A stretch of DNA of 64,000 bases, taken from positions 62,001 to 126,000 of the forward strand of contig CAYYOV010000003.1 in the NCBI GenBank assembly GCA_964473365.1. The letters are read 5' to 3'. This document shows, one piece after another, positions 34,067 to 42,401 of this stretch (within the stretch, counting starts at the first letter, position 1; each line of letters starts with the position of its first letter). Both the position numbers and the translations under genes were made by a program. Source of the DNA: 2-02-FULL-55-14 sp964473365 (GTDB taxonomy: Bacteria; Bacteroidota; Ignavibacteria; UBA10030). Under the pieces are notes generated by a model. That model was not told where the DNA came from and ran no database searches. It was given only the letters and a program-made list of their open reading frames with translations.

Positions 34067-36484
34067 TCAGCTGCGCAACTCTGCACCGCACGCACTACGG
34101 GCTTTGTCAACGACGTCCCGAATGTGCGCATCGACCTCGGCGTCGGTCAGGGTGTGGTCCGATGAGCGGAAGGCGAGCGAATACGCCAAGCTGCGCTTGC
34201 CGCCGCCCGTCTGGGCCCCTTGGTAGGCGTCGAACAGAACCAACGATTCGAGCAATGGTCCTGCCGTCGCACGGATCACCGCCTCCAACTCCCCTTGCGG
34301 CGTCGCCTGGTCTACGACGAACGCCAGATCGCGAACGACCTGCGGGAATCTTGGAAGCGGACGGAAGGTCCGGTCACGGGTCCACGCCTGCTCCAACAAC
34401 GCCAGCGATATCTCGCAAACGAAGACCGGTGCATCAATCTCAAAGCGTTTGGCGACATCGCGTCTCACTTCGCCGAACCAACCCCCATAAGTGCCGTTGA
34501 TTTCAAGGCTCAGGGCCGATTCAGTTAAAGTGTTGTCGGCACGATAAGGAAGAAACCGGTATTTGTCAAGGCAGAGCCGATTCAGCAGGCTCTCCACCTC
34601 ACCCCGCAAGTCGAGCAGATCGGCCAATCGGGCGGGGCGATCGAAGGCTATCGGAGCCGCAGCACCCGTCCAGGCCAGCATCAGCCGGTCCTCTTCCACG
34701 AAGTCTTCCACACGTGCCTTAGCTACACCCTTCTGATGGTAGACCTTACCAATCTCGAACAGCCGCAGGTCCTTGGACCCACGATTCAGGTTCATCCGGA
34801 CGATCTCCAGGGTCCCTGGGAGCATGCTCGTCCGCAGGGCCTGCATCTCAGCGCTCACCGGATTCAGAACCTTGACGGGCTGATGGCCTCCAAGCATTGC
34901 CAGTGCCTCCGGTTGGAGCGAGATGGCCATGATCTCGCGCCAGCCGGCACCGACACAGTGCGAACGGACCTCATCCGCAACCTTTCGCGGCGCGGTCGGG
35001 ATCGAAAAATCGATTGCCGATCGTGTCTGCGTTTCGATGTTATTGTAGCCGTGGACCCTGGCCACTTCCTCGATGAGATCGATCTCCTGCGAGATGTCGA
35101 CGCGAAACGACGGCGGAACGACCACGAACTCGCCGCTCCCCTTTTCGCTCACCTGCGCGCCAACCGAACTCAAGTACCGCCGCATCTCTGTCGCTGCGAT
35201 GTTCGTGCCGAGGAGCGCATTCGCACGCGCCACGCGGAACCGAATCGCGGGTGCCGAAGACCGTGTGGGCCGGACATCGATAAGTCCAGGATGAACGGTC
35301 GCCCCGGTCAACTCCTGGATCAAGTACGCCACTCGATCGACCGCCGTGGCCGCCATTTCCGGGTCTGCGCCGCGCTCGAATCGGTACGACGCTTCGGTCG
35401 ACAACCCAAGAGCCCGAGCGGTCCGACGTACGCTTGTGGGAAAGAAGTACGCTCCTTCGATCAGCAATCGTGTCGTCGAAGCGGCGACCTCAGAATTCTC
35501 ACCTCCCATCACGCCCCCGATCGCCACCGGGCGCGACCGGTCGCAGATCATGAGCATGTCGGCATGCAGGCGACGTTCTTTTCCGTCCAGCGTCCGGAAG
35601 GACGCGTCGGGACCGGCCCGGCGCACGACGATCGCGTGGCCATCAAGCTGGTCGAGATCGAACGCGTGGAGCGGATGCCCGAGTTCGAGCATCACGTAGT
35701 TGGTTGCATCGACGATCGCATTGATCGGACGAACGCCGGCGAGCTCCAACCGGCGCTGCAACCATTCGGGCGACGGTGCGATCGAGACGTTCGACAGGAC
35801 CCGTCCGCAGTATCGCGGGCAGAGGTCGGCGTCGCGGACTTCGATGGAGGCCAACTTCGACGCAGGCTCTCCCGATTCTTTTGGCGTTGCCTTCGGCATC
35901 CGAACGGTGCCGCCCGTCTGGATCGCCACTTCGCGTGCAACGCCAAGATGGCTCAGACAATCCGGCCTGTTCGGCGTGATGCCGATCTCGTACACAATAT
36001 CATTTCGCTGTAAGGCGGTCGCGAGCGGAGTACCCGGCGTCGCGTCCGTCGTGAGCACCATGATCCCGTCGCCGTCATGACCAAGCCCAAGCTCCTTGGC
36101 GGAGCAGATCATGCCGGACGAATCGACGCCCCGAAGCTTGACCTTGCCAAGGACGAACGGCTTGCCGTCGGGATCGTGCTGGTTGTGCGGGACCGTGGCG
36201 CCGACGAGCCCGACAGCCACCATCTGACCTTCGGCCACGTTCGGAGCTCCGCAGACGATTTGGAGTTCTTCTGTCCCGACATCGACGCGGCAGACCGTCA
36301 ACCGGTCGGCCTTCGGATGCTTCTGACAGGCCGCGACTCTGCCGACGACGAATCGGTCGTAGGTCGCTGCAAGGTCCTCATAGCTCTCCACCTCCAGGCC
36401 GACCATCGTCAGGTCGTCGGAGAACTGCTGAGGCGTCCAATCGAGATCGGTCAGCTCTTTCAGCCAGGAAGAAACGATCTTCAT
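34067..36484 (-). CDS. pheT: Phenylalanyl-tRNA synthetase beta subunit
   Basis: Beta chain of the alpha2-beta2 PheRS. The 805 residues show the expected order: N-terminal OB-fold tRNA-binding domain (about 40-150), the B3/B4 editing region with the GGVMGGENSEV motif, the B5 domain, the catalytic-like core, and a C-terminal anticodon-binding FDX-ACB domain (about 710-805, FPQVVRDLAFVVD). Normal length. It follows pheS by 15 bases, the usual arrangement. Confidence 0.96.
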   Translation of the reverse strand: MKIVSSWLKELTDLDWTPQQFSDDLTMVGLEVESYEDLAATYDRFVVGRVAACQKHPKADRLTVCRVDVGTEELQIVCGAPNVAEGQMVAVGLVGATVPHNQHDPDGKPFVLGKVKLRGVDSSGMICSAKELGLGHDGDGIMVLTTDATPGTPLATALQRNDIVYEIGITPNRPDCLSHLGVAREVAIQTGGTVRMPKATPKESGEPASKLASIEVRDADLCPRYCGRVLSNVSIAPSPEWLQRRLELAGVRPINAIVDATNYVMLELGHPLHAFDLDQLDGHAIVVRRAGPDASFRTLDGKERRLHADMLMICDRSRPVAIGGVMGGENSEVAASTTRLLIEGAYFFPTSVRRTARALGLSTEASYRFERGADPEMAATAVDRVAYLIQELTGATVHPGLIDVRPTRSSAPAIRFRVARANALLGTNIAATEMRRYLSSVGAQVSEKGSGEFVVVPPSFRVDISQEIDLIEEVARVHGYNNIETQTRSAIDFSIPTAPRKVADEVRSHCVGAGWREIMAISLQPEALAMLGGHQPVKVLNPVSAEMQALRTSMLPGTLEIVRMNLNRGSKDLRLFEIGKVYHQKGVAKARVEDFVEEDRLMLAWTGAAAPIAFDRPARLADLLDLRGEVESLLNRLCLDKYRFLPYRADNTLTESALSLEINGTYGGWFGEVRRDVAKRFEIDAPVFVCEISLALLEQAWTRDRTFRPLPRFPQVVRDLAFVVDQATPQGELEAVIRATAGPLLESLVLFDAYQGAQTGGGKRSLAYSLAFRSSDHTLTDAEVDAHIRDVVDKARSACGAELRS

Positions 36485-36499
36485 ACGACAGAGGCCGGG

Positions 36500-37504
36500 T
36501 CAGAATTGTTCGAGGAAACGGACGTCGTTCTCATACAGCAACCGGATATCGTCGATACCATGGCGGAGCAGTACGGTCCGCTCGACGCCAAACCCGAAGG
36601 CATATCCGGAAACCTGTTCGGGGTCTAATCCAACACGTTTGAGGATGTTGGGATGCACCATACCGGACCCGACGATCTCCAGCCAGCCGGAGTGCTTGCA
36701 GACGCGGCAACCCTTGCCGGAACAGAGGTAGCACGTGATGTCCATTTCGGCGCTCGGTTCCGTGAACGGGAAATACGAGGCCCGAAACCGGTACTTGATG
36801 GAGCTTCCATAATACCGCTTGGCGAATGCGACGAGCGTGCCTTTCAGTTCCGCGAACGTCACACCGGTATCGACGTAGATGCCGTCCACCTGATGGAACT
36901 GCACGAGGCTGCGGGCGGACACGGCCTCATTACGATAGACACGGCCGGGCATGATGGCCCGAATGGGCGGCTTTCGCTGCTCCATGATCCGGACCTGCAC
37001 CGGCGTCGTGTGGGTGCGGAGCAGCATTGACGGAGAGACGAAAAACGTGTCCTGCATGTCCCGCGCGGGATGGTCCGGCGGGAAATTCAGCGCCTCGAAG
37101 TTGTAGTGGTCCGATTCGATCTCGGGCCCTTCGACAATATCGAAGCCCATCGAAACGAACACGCGTTGGAATTCTTCGAGCGTCTGACTGACGAGGTGAC
37201 GCGAGCCGGCGAACCTGCCGCGGCCCGGGAGGGTCAGATCGAGTGATGCCGTTTGGATGGAGGCGTCGACGCGCGCACGTGCGTCGTCGTAGATGGTCTG
37301 AACCTCGTTGCGCAATTCGTTGAGTGCTTTCCCTGCGGCCGGCTTGTCGGCGGTGGGAACGGTCCGAAGCTGATCGAACAGGTCAGCGACGGAGCCTTTG
37401 CGGGCGAGGAAGGACAGACGAAAACGCTCGAGGGCCTCGGCGTTCGTAAGAGAGGCGGCCTCCGCACGGGCGGCGGCACGCACCTGCTCGATCCGGTCGT
37501 TCAT
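36500..37504 (-). CDS. pheS: Phenylalanyl-tRNA synthetase alpha subunit
   Basis: Catalytic alpha chain of PheRS, about 334 residues. The N-terminal coiled coil is followed by the class II core with motif 2 (FHQVDGIYVD nearby) and motif 3 (GFGVERTVLLRHG) close to the C-terminus. A four-cysteine element (CYLCSGKGCRVCKHSGW) lies just before motif 3, as in many PheS proteins. The start at 37504 (MNDRIEQV) gives the usual beginning; an ATG six codons earlier at 37522 is possible. Its upstream region carries alternative hairpins next to the end of rplT. Confidence 0.94.
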   Translation of the reverse strand: MNDRIEQVRAAARAEAASLTNAEALERFRLSFLARKGSVADLFDQLRTVPTADKPAAGKALNELRNEVQTIYDDARARVDASIQTASLDLTLPGRGRFAGSRHLVSQTLEEFQRVFVSMGFDIVEGPEIESDHYNFEALNFPPDHPARDMQDTFFVSPSMLLRTHTTPVQVRIMEQRKPPIRAIMPGRVYRNEAVSARSLVQFHQVDGIYVDTGVTFAELKGTLVAFAKRYYGSSIKYRFRASYFPFTEPSAEMDITCYLCSGKGCRVCKHSGWLEIVGSGMVHPNILKRVGLDPEQVSGYAFGFGVERTVLLRHGIDDIRLLYENDVRFLEQF

Positions 37505-37570
37505 GGGGTCGGAAGCGTTCATGGATGGACAGCGCCCGAATGCCGCGTTCCCGGATTGCGGAAGAGACGA

Positions 37571-37611
37571 GGACGGGGGCGCGGCACGGCCCCCGTCCGA
37601 ACAGACGGGGG
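37571..37611 (-). promoter_or_regulatory. Mutually exclusive hairpins between rplT and pheS
   Basis: Reading on the minus strand, segment A (37611-37604, CCCCCGTC) pairs perfectly over 8 bases with B (37598-37589), while B pairs perfectly over 10 bases with C (37580-37571). A-B and B-C cannot form together. The arrangement resembles the attenuators that control pheST downstream of rplT in enterobacteria, but no T run follows C and no phenylalanine-rich leader peptide is evident. It may alternatively be a simple transcription end or mRNA-stabilising structure. Confidence 0.4.
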
Positions 37612-37616
37612 TCGCG

Positions 37617-37964
37617 TTATGACGTGGCGAACTTGACGACCTCGGCGAAGGCCTGCGGATGATGCGCCGCGAGGTCGGCAAGGACCTTCCGGTTCAACTC
37701 CACCTTCTTCTTCGTGAGGCCTGAGATCAATCGCGAGTACGACACGCCGTGGAGGCGAGCACCCGCATTGATACGAGCGACCCAGAGGCCGCGCATTTCG
37801 CGCTTCTTCGTACGGCGATGGCGATACGCATGCGTACCGGCCTTCTCGACGTGGTGCTTGGCGATCGTGAGGACCTTGCTCCGGGCTCCCCAATAGCCTT
37901 TGGCACGAGCCAGAAGCTTCTTCCGGCGGCGATGCGAAGCGACTTTATTTTGCGAACGTGGCAT
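37617..37964 (-). CDS. rplT: 50S ribosomal protein L20 (bL20)
   Basis: Large-subunit assembly protein, 115 residues, with the strongly basic N-terminal helix (KVASHRRRKKLLARAKGYWG) and conserved RDRRxKKREMRxLWVARINAG-type core (here RHRRTKKREMRGLWVARI). L20 also represses its own operon in several bacteria by binding leader RNA; nothing here proves that. It follows rpmI with a 134-base gap, larger than the neighbouring spacings. Confidence 0.97.
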   Translation of the reverse strand: MPRSQNKVASHRRRKKLLARAKGYWGARSKVLTIAKHHVEKAGTHAYRHRRTKKREMRGLWVARINAGARLHGVSYSRLISGLTKKKVELNRKVLADLAAHHPQAFAEVVKFATS

Positions 37965-38098
37965 GTGACGTGATCTCCCAGAAAACCCTTATGAAATCGG
38001 TTCGCGCAGCGACCCTTCGTCGCTACGACCCACTCATCCATTTCGTGCAGGTCCGACGGTCGGCCGTTGTCACACGGCGCCGTGCCTGGACCGCTCGG

Positions 38099-38293
38099 CT
38101 ACGCCGAGAGGAACCGCTTGACCTTATACGCTTCCGTCTTGTCGACGAGGCCCGGACGGCGCAAATGGCGCTTCCGCTTGGTCGACTTCGACGTCAAAAT
38201 GTGTCGCCGGAAGGCCTTGTGCCGCTTGATCTTTCCGGTCGCGGTGATCTTGAACGTCTTCGCCGCGGAGCGGCGCGTCTTCATCTTAGGCAT
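38099..38293 (-). CDS. rpmI: 50S ribosomal protein L35 (bL35)
   Basis: A 64-residue basic ribosomal protein with the L35 pattern: MPKMKTRRSAAKTFK, then HILTSKSTKRKRHLR and a C-terminal VKRFLSA. Normal length. Its ATG overlaps the last eight bases of infC (ATGCCTAA), indicating coupled translation in the usual infC-rpmI-rplT order. Confidence 0.97.
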   Translation of the reverse strand: MPKMKTRRSAAKTFKITATGKIKRHKAFRRHILTSKSTKRKRHLRRPGLVDKTEAYKVKRFLSA

Positions 38294-38858
38294 GATCCTT
38301 TTCCTTCTCTGGTTCCTTCGATTTCGGTGCCGTGGCCTTCTTCTTCGTCTTGTCCGCGACGAACACGGCCACCATCTGCCGTCCTTCCATCCGCGGTTCC
38401 TGTTCCAGCTTCGCGATGTCCGACATCCGCTCTGTAAAGCGCGCCAGCATTTCTCGACCCTGGTCCTGATAGGTGATCTGACGGCCGCGGAACACGACGG
38501 TCGCCTTCACCTTGTGACCCTCTTCGATAAACGCGCGGGCGTGACGCGTCTTGAATTCGAAATCATGCGTGTCGGTGGTCGGGTGGAACCTGACCTCCTT
38601 CACGAGCGAGACGACCTGGTGCTTCTTTTGGAGCTTCTCCCGCTTCGACATCTCGTACCGATACTTGCCGAAATCCATGATCTTGCAGACCGGGGGCGTC
38701 GCTGTCGGGACGATCTCGATCAGATCAAGTCCCCGTTCCTGCGCGACACGAATGGCTTCCTTGGTCATGAAGATCCCTAACTGCTCCCCGTCGTCAGAAA
38801 TGACCCTGACCTGGGGAACACGGATCTCAGTGTTAACGCGGGCTCGTTCTTGCTTGAT
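38286..38858 (-). CDS. infC: Translation initiation factor IF-3, with an apparent AUC start
   Basis: IF-3 binds the 30S subunit and checks initiator tRNA pairing. Both domains are visible: N-terminal VRVISDDGEQLGIFMTKEA with the ATPPVCKIMDFGKYRYE linker region, and C-terminal FRGRQITYQDQGREML. The conserved N-terminus extends upstream of the first ATG (38768) to a codon ATC at 38858, which is preceded by AGGAG at an 8-base spacing; no ATG, GTG or TTG lies further up in frame before the thrS end. IF-3 genes commonly use rare AUU-class starts for autoregulation, so AUC here fits. Predicted length is 190 residues, with a Lys-rich tail. Confidence 0.92.
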   Translation of the reverse strand: MKQERARVNTEIRVPQVRVISDDGEQLGIFMTKEAIRVAQERGLDLIEIVPTATPPVCKIMDFGKYRYEMSKREKLQKKHQVVSLVKEVRFHPTTDTHDFEFKTRHARAFIEEGHKVKATVVFRGRQITYQDQGREMLARFTERMSDIAKLEQEPRMEGRQMVAVFVADKTKKKATAPKSKEPEKEKDHA

Positions 38859-38894
38859 GGTAGTCTCTCCTACGTGACATGGATGTGGCGTCGG

Positions 38895-40835
38895 TCAGGA
38901 CGCCAGGGCGCGACTGCGGACCAGCTCTACCAGACGATCTTTGAACGCATCGACTGACTGCGCTCCCTGATCTCCCTTTTTATGCTGCCGGACCGAAACT
39001 GTACCGGCGGCGCGTTCTTTGTCCCCGACGACCAGCATGAACGGGGCCTTTTTCGTTTCCCATTCCCGGATCTTGTATCCGATCTTCTCGTTCCGCTCGT
39101 CGATCTCGGCCCGGAGGCCTGATGCCTGCAGCGCGCTCACGACCGAACGAGCATACTCCAGGGAGGCGTCCGTGACCGGAAGGACCACAGCCTGCAACGG
39201 CGCCAGCCAGAGCGGGAACTCTCCCGCGAAATGCTCGATCAGGATACCGATGAACCGCTCGAGCGATCCGAACGGCGCCCGGTGGATGATGACCGGACGG
39301 TGCTTCTTGCCGTCCGCACCCGTGTATTCGAGCTGGAAACGCTCGGGCATGACGTAGTCGACCTGGACCGTTCCGAGCTGCCATGTGCGCCCGAGTGCGT
39401 CGCGCACCATGAAATCGATCTTCGGGCCGTAGAACGAGGCCTCGCCGATCCCGATGAAGTAGTCGAGCTTCATCTCGTCGGCTACTTCCTTGATCTCGCG
39501 CTGCGCTTGCTCCCAGAACGCTGCGTCGCCGCCGTACTTTTCGACGTTTTTCTCGTCGCGATACGAGAGGCGGATCTTCACATCCATACCGAAGGTGCTG
39601 AAGACAAGCTGCGTCAACTCGACCGTCGCTTTTACTTCCTGCTTGAGCTGGTCCTGCGTGCAGTAGATGTGGGCGTCATCCTGCGTGAAGCCGCGCACGC
39701 GGATGAGACCATTCATTTCGCCCGACTGTTCATACCGATAGACTGTCCCGAACTCCGCGAATCGCACTGGCAGGTCCCGATACGATCTGGGCTTCGCCAT
39801 GTAGATCTGATGGTGATGCGGGCAGTTCATTGGCTTGAGCATGTACTGATCGCCCTCGGGCATCTCGATGGGCGGGAACTGCGAATCCTTGTAGTACGGA
39901 TAGTGTCCCGACGTCCGGTAGAGATTCAGATTGGCGATATGCGGCGTCGTGACAAAGTCGTATCCGCGCTTTTTCTGCTCAGCCCGCAAGAAGTCCACGA
40001 GCGCCTCGCGCATCACCGTACCCTTCGGCATCCAGAGTGGAAGTCCACTGCCGACATTGGGAGTCAACAGGAAGATCTCCATCTCCTGGCCGAGCTTGCG
40101 ATGGTCCCGTCGCTTGGCCTCTTCGAGACGGAACAAATGCTCTTCCAGCTCTTTCGACGTCGGGAACGTGACGCCGTACACTCGCTGCAACATCTTGTTC
40201 TTCTCGTTGCCACGCCAGTATGCACCGGCGATGCTGAGAAGTTTGATCGACTTGATCCGGCCAGTCGATGGAATATGCGGACCGTAGCAGAGGTCCGTGA
40301 AATTCCCCTGATGGTAGAACGTGATCGTTTCACCCTTGAGGTCCTGGAGGAGCTCAAGCTTGTATGGGTCGCCCTTCTTTTCGAAGTACGCGACCGCATC
40401 CGCCCACGTCCGCACTTCACGCTGATAGGGCACGTCACGCGAGGCAAGCTCGCGCATCTTGTCCTCGATCTTGGCGAGGTCTTCGGGCGTCAGCGCATGC
40501 CCGCCGAGGTCCATGTCGTAGTAGAAGCCGGCCTCGATCGGAGGGCCGATCCCGAATTTCGTCCCGGGGAACAGCGACTCCACCGCCTCGGCCATGAGAT
40601 GCGCCGAAGAATGCCAGTAGGCATATTTGCCGCCGCCATCGGCCCACTTCAGGACCTTGAACGTCGCATCGGCATCGATGCCACGCGAGAGGTCCCAGAC
40701 CTCTCCGTTCACTTCCACCGCCAGCGCTTCGCGCGCCAGGCCCTTGCTGATGCTCTCAGCAACTGCAAGACCCGTCACGCCGCGGGCGAACGTCCGCAGC
40801 GAGCCGTCGGGGAATGTGAGCGTGATCTGGTCCAT
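38895..40835 (-). CDS. thrS: Threonyl-tRNA synthetase
   Basis: Class II synthetase of 646 residues with an N-terminal TGS domain (TLTFPDGSLRTF), editing domain with the HSSAHLMAEAV metal-site motif, catalytic core with zinc-site MNCPHHHQIY and motif 2 (GTVYRYEQSGEMNG), and a C-terminal anticodon-binding domain. The ATG at 40835 starts the TGS domain; a longer frame upstream runs through a terminator and is not conserved. The start codon lies 11 bases beyond the T run of that terminator, which suggests attenuation. thrS leads the infC-rpmI-rplT-pheST series. Confidence 0.96.
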   Translation of the reverse strand: MDQITLTFPDGSLRTFARGVTGLAVAESISKGLAREALAVEVNGEVWDLSRGIDADATFKVLKWADGGGKYAYWHSSAHLMAEAVESLFPGTKFGIGPPIEAGFYYDMDLGGHALTPEDLAKIEDKMRELASRDVPYQREVRTWADAVAYFEKKGDPYKLELLQDLKGETITFYHQGNFTDLCYGPHIPSTGRIKSIKLLSIAGAYWRGNEKNKMLQRVYGVTFPTSKELEEHLFRLEEAKRRDHRKLGQEMEIFLLTPNVGSGLPLWMPKGTVMREALVDFLRAEQKKRGYDFVTTPHIANLNLYRTSGHYPYYKDSQFPPIEMPEGDQYMLKPMNCPHHHQIYMAKPRSYRDLPVRFAEFGTVYRYEQSGEMNGLIRVRGFTQDDAHIYCTQDQLKQEVKATVELTQLVFSTFGMDVKIRLSYRDEKNVEKYGGDAAFWEQAQREIKEVADEMKLDYFIGIGEASFYGPKIDFMVRDALGRTWQLGTVQVDYVMPERFQLEYTGADGKKHRPVIIHRAPFGSLERFIGILIEHFAGEFPLWLAPLQAVVLPVTDASLEYARSVVSALQASGLRAEIDERNEKIGYKIREWETKKAPFMLVVGDKERAAGTVSVRQHKKGDQGAQSVDAFKDRLVELVRSRALAS

Positions 40836-41137
40836 GGGAAGAAACAAAAAAAATCGGAGCGCGCTCCGATTGTCTTCAACGTTCTCCGAATGACAACTCG
40901 GCCTGAGAGATCCTCGGCGTTGCTCCTCTGCGGGTTGAACGGCGATCGGCACGACAGACGTGTGTCCACAGCGCCCGGGGGCGGCGGGACACTCGAACCA
41001 GCGTCGCGGGAACTCCTCCGTCAGCGCAAGCTGCGGCGTTCATACGACCGTCCGGCATAGCCCAGCCGGACCGACGACAACACGAATCCCCCGCCTCGTT
41101 TTGACCCGTGGGAACACCCACGAGCTGGTCTGAAATG
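40836..41137 (-). promoter_or_regulatory. thrS leader, 300 bases, with competing structures
   Basis: No gene is supported in this gap between tRNA-Val and thrS. On the minus strand it holds a 7-base GC hairpin (arms GTCCGGC and GCCGGAC, about 41045-41067) and, near thrS, a duplicated TCGGAG. The copy at 40890-40884 could pair with the 3' arm of the terminator hairpin (40853-40870) and block it, while CCGA at 40901-40898 could sequester that copy. This looks like a three-state attenuator. A GGAGCAA / CTCTCAGGC pair at 40901-40926 recalls the glycine aptamer core but its partner strand is missing. Confidence 0.4.
40846..40870 (-). terminator. Terminator immediately upstream of thrS
   Basis: An 18-base perfect palindrome (40853-40870) followed on the minus strand by a run of eight T residues (40853-40846). 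It ends only 11 bases before the thrS start codon, so it probably controls entry into thrS; it could also end transcripts from the tRNA-Val gene upstream. Confidence 0.85.
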
Positions 41138-41211
<74 letters not shown>

Positions 41212-41342
41212 GATGGACGAATAATTTAGGCAGATTCCGGTCGAAAAACAAGACTCCAGAGAACAATTGGGGTCCCGCATGCCCCCCTACGAGCGTCCTG
41301 CAACCGAACGATCGGACTCACCTTCTGTCCTTGCCCGTTTCT

Positions 41343-42317
41343 CTAAGCCCCGCCGTAGAAATTCCTGTCCCAGCGGTGCTGCTTGATGGCCTTCAGAAGC
41401 TCGGGACTCAGGAAGCGACCATCCGAGACGGCCGCATTGGAGGCTACGTGGGCAACCGTTCGCATGCCGGGGATGATCGTTGAGACCGCCGGGTGGCTGA
41501 GGGTAAACCGGAGCGCCAATTCGGGGATGGTCGCCGCTTCTTCTCCAAGCAAGCCACGGAGTCGCTCGACCCGCTCATGGACCTGGAGCTTTCGCTCCCC
41601 CCGGAAATAGTTGGCCCGGAAATCTCCCTCCTGAAACGTCGTTGAAGGAGTGACGGACCCGGTCAAACCTCCTTCATCCAACGGCACGCGGACGATCACA
41701 CCGATCTGATGTTCACGGCAGTACGGAAAGAGTTCCTCTTCCGGAGACTGGTCGAAGATATTATAGATCACCTGGACGGATGCGAGCAGGCCCGTTTCAA
41801 GTGCCTTCAGGACGTTGGCGGGTTGGTGATCGTTGATCGAGATCCCCCAGTGCCGCACCTTTCCTTCATCCTGCAGTGCCCGAATGGCGTCCTGCCATTC
41901 ATTCGATTCCGACCATTCATCCGACCATACGTGGAATTGTTGCACGTCGATCGTGTCGACGCCAAGGTTGCGGAGGCTCTGCTCCGTGCAGGCGCGGATG
42001 TATTCAGCCGGGAACGCATTTCGAAGCGGAGTATCTTTGGCCGCAGGCCAGCGGCGGTTCTTCGGTGGGATCTTGGTCGCAACGACGATCGGCTGGCGCG
42101 ATTCCCTTCGCACCTTGCCCAGCAGACGCTCACTGTGTCCTTCGTTGTACGCCAGTGCCGTGTCGATGAAATTCACGCCACGTTCGATCGCATCTCGCAG
42201 CGCCCGGACCGATTCTCCGTCATCGGAGCCTTTCCAGAGGCCACCTCCGATCCCCCACGCCCCGTAGCCGATCTCTGACAGCTGATATCCGGTCTTGCCG
42301 AATGCTCGTGTTTTCAT
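41343..42317 (-). CDS. Aldo/keto reductase
   Basis: A 324-residue NADPH-dependent oxidoreductase with a TIM-barrel fold. The catalytic tetrad is visible: Asp52, Tyr57 (FIDTALAYNEGHSE), Lys82 (VATKI) and His129 (QQFHVWSD). The C-terminal cofactor-binding part is ALRFTLSHPAVSTIIPGMRT. The substrate is unknown; relatives reduce sugars, aldehydes or methylglyoxal. It is flanked by tRNA-Val downstream (131-base gap) and the POT transporter upstream (84 bases). Confidence 0.88.
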   Translation of the reverse strand: MKTRAFGKTGYQLSEIGYGAWGIGGGLWKGSDDGESVRALRDAIERGVNFIDTALAYNEGHSERLLGKVRRESRQPIVVATKIPPKNRRWPAAKDTPLRNAFPAEYIRACTEQSLRNLGVDTIDVQQFHVWSDEWSESNEWQDAIRALQDEGKVRHWGISINDHQPANVLKALETGLLASVQVIYNIFDQSPEEELFPYCREHQIGVIVRVPLDEGGLTGSVTPSTTFQEGDFRANYFRGERKLQVHERVERLRGLLGEEAATIPELALRFTLSHPAVSTIIPGMRTVAHVASNAAVSDGRFLSPELLKAIKQHRWDRNFYGGA

Positions 42318-42401
42318 GCGATCGGGTGCGTGATCATGACTCGTGGAGGATGTCTCATGGCCGCGGGTTCCGCACCGGGAGCCTTGCCGTCGTATCCCTT
42401 C

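Noticed and set aside
40901..40926. Glycine riboswitch-like core (GGAGCAA and CTCTCAGGC on the minus strand) upstream of thrS
   Set aside because: Spacing of the two motifs fits the aptamer, but the GGAGAG strand that should pair with CTCTC is not found upstream, there is no second aptamer, and thrS is not a known glycine target. A covariance search would settle it.
39231..41060. 609-codon plus-strand open frame antisense to thrS
   Set aside because: Covers thrS and part of its leader and has no recognisable domain; thrS is certain, so this is a shadow.
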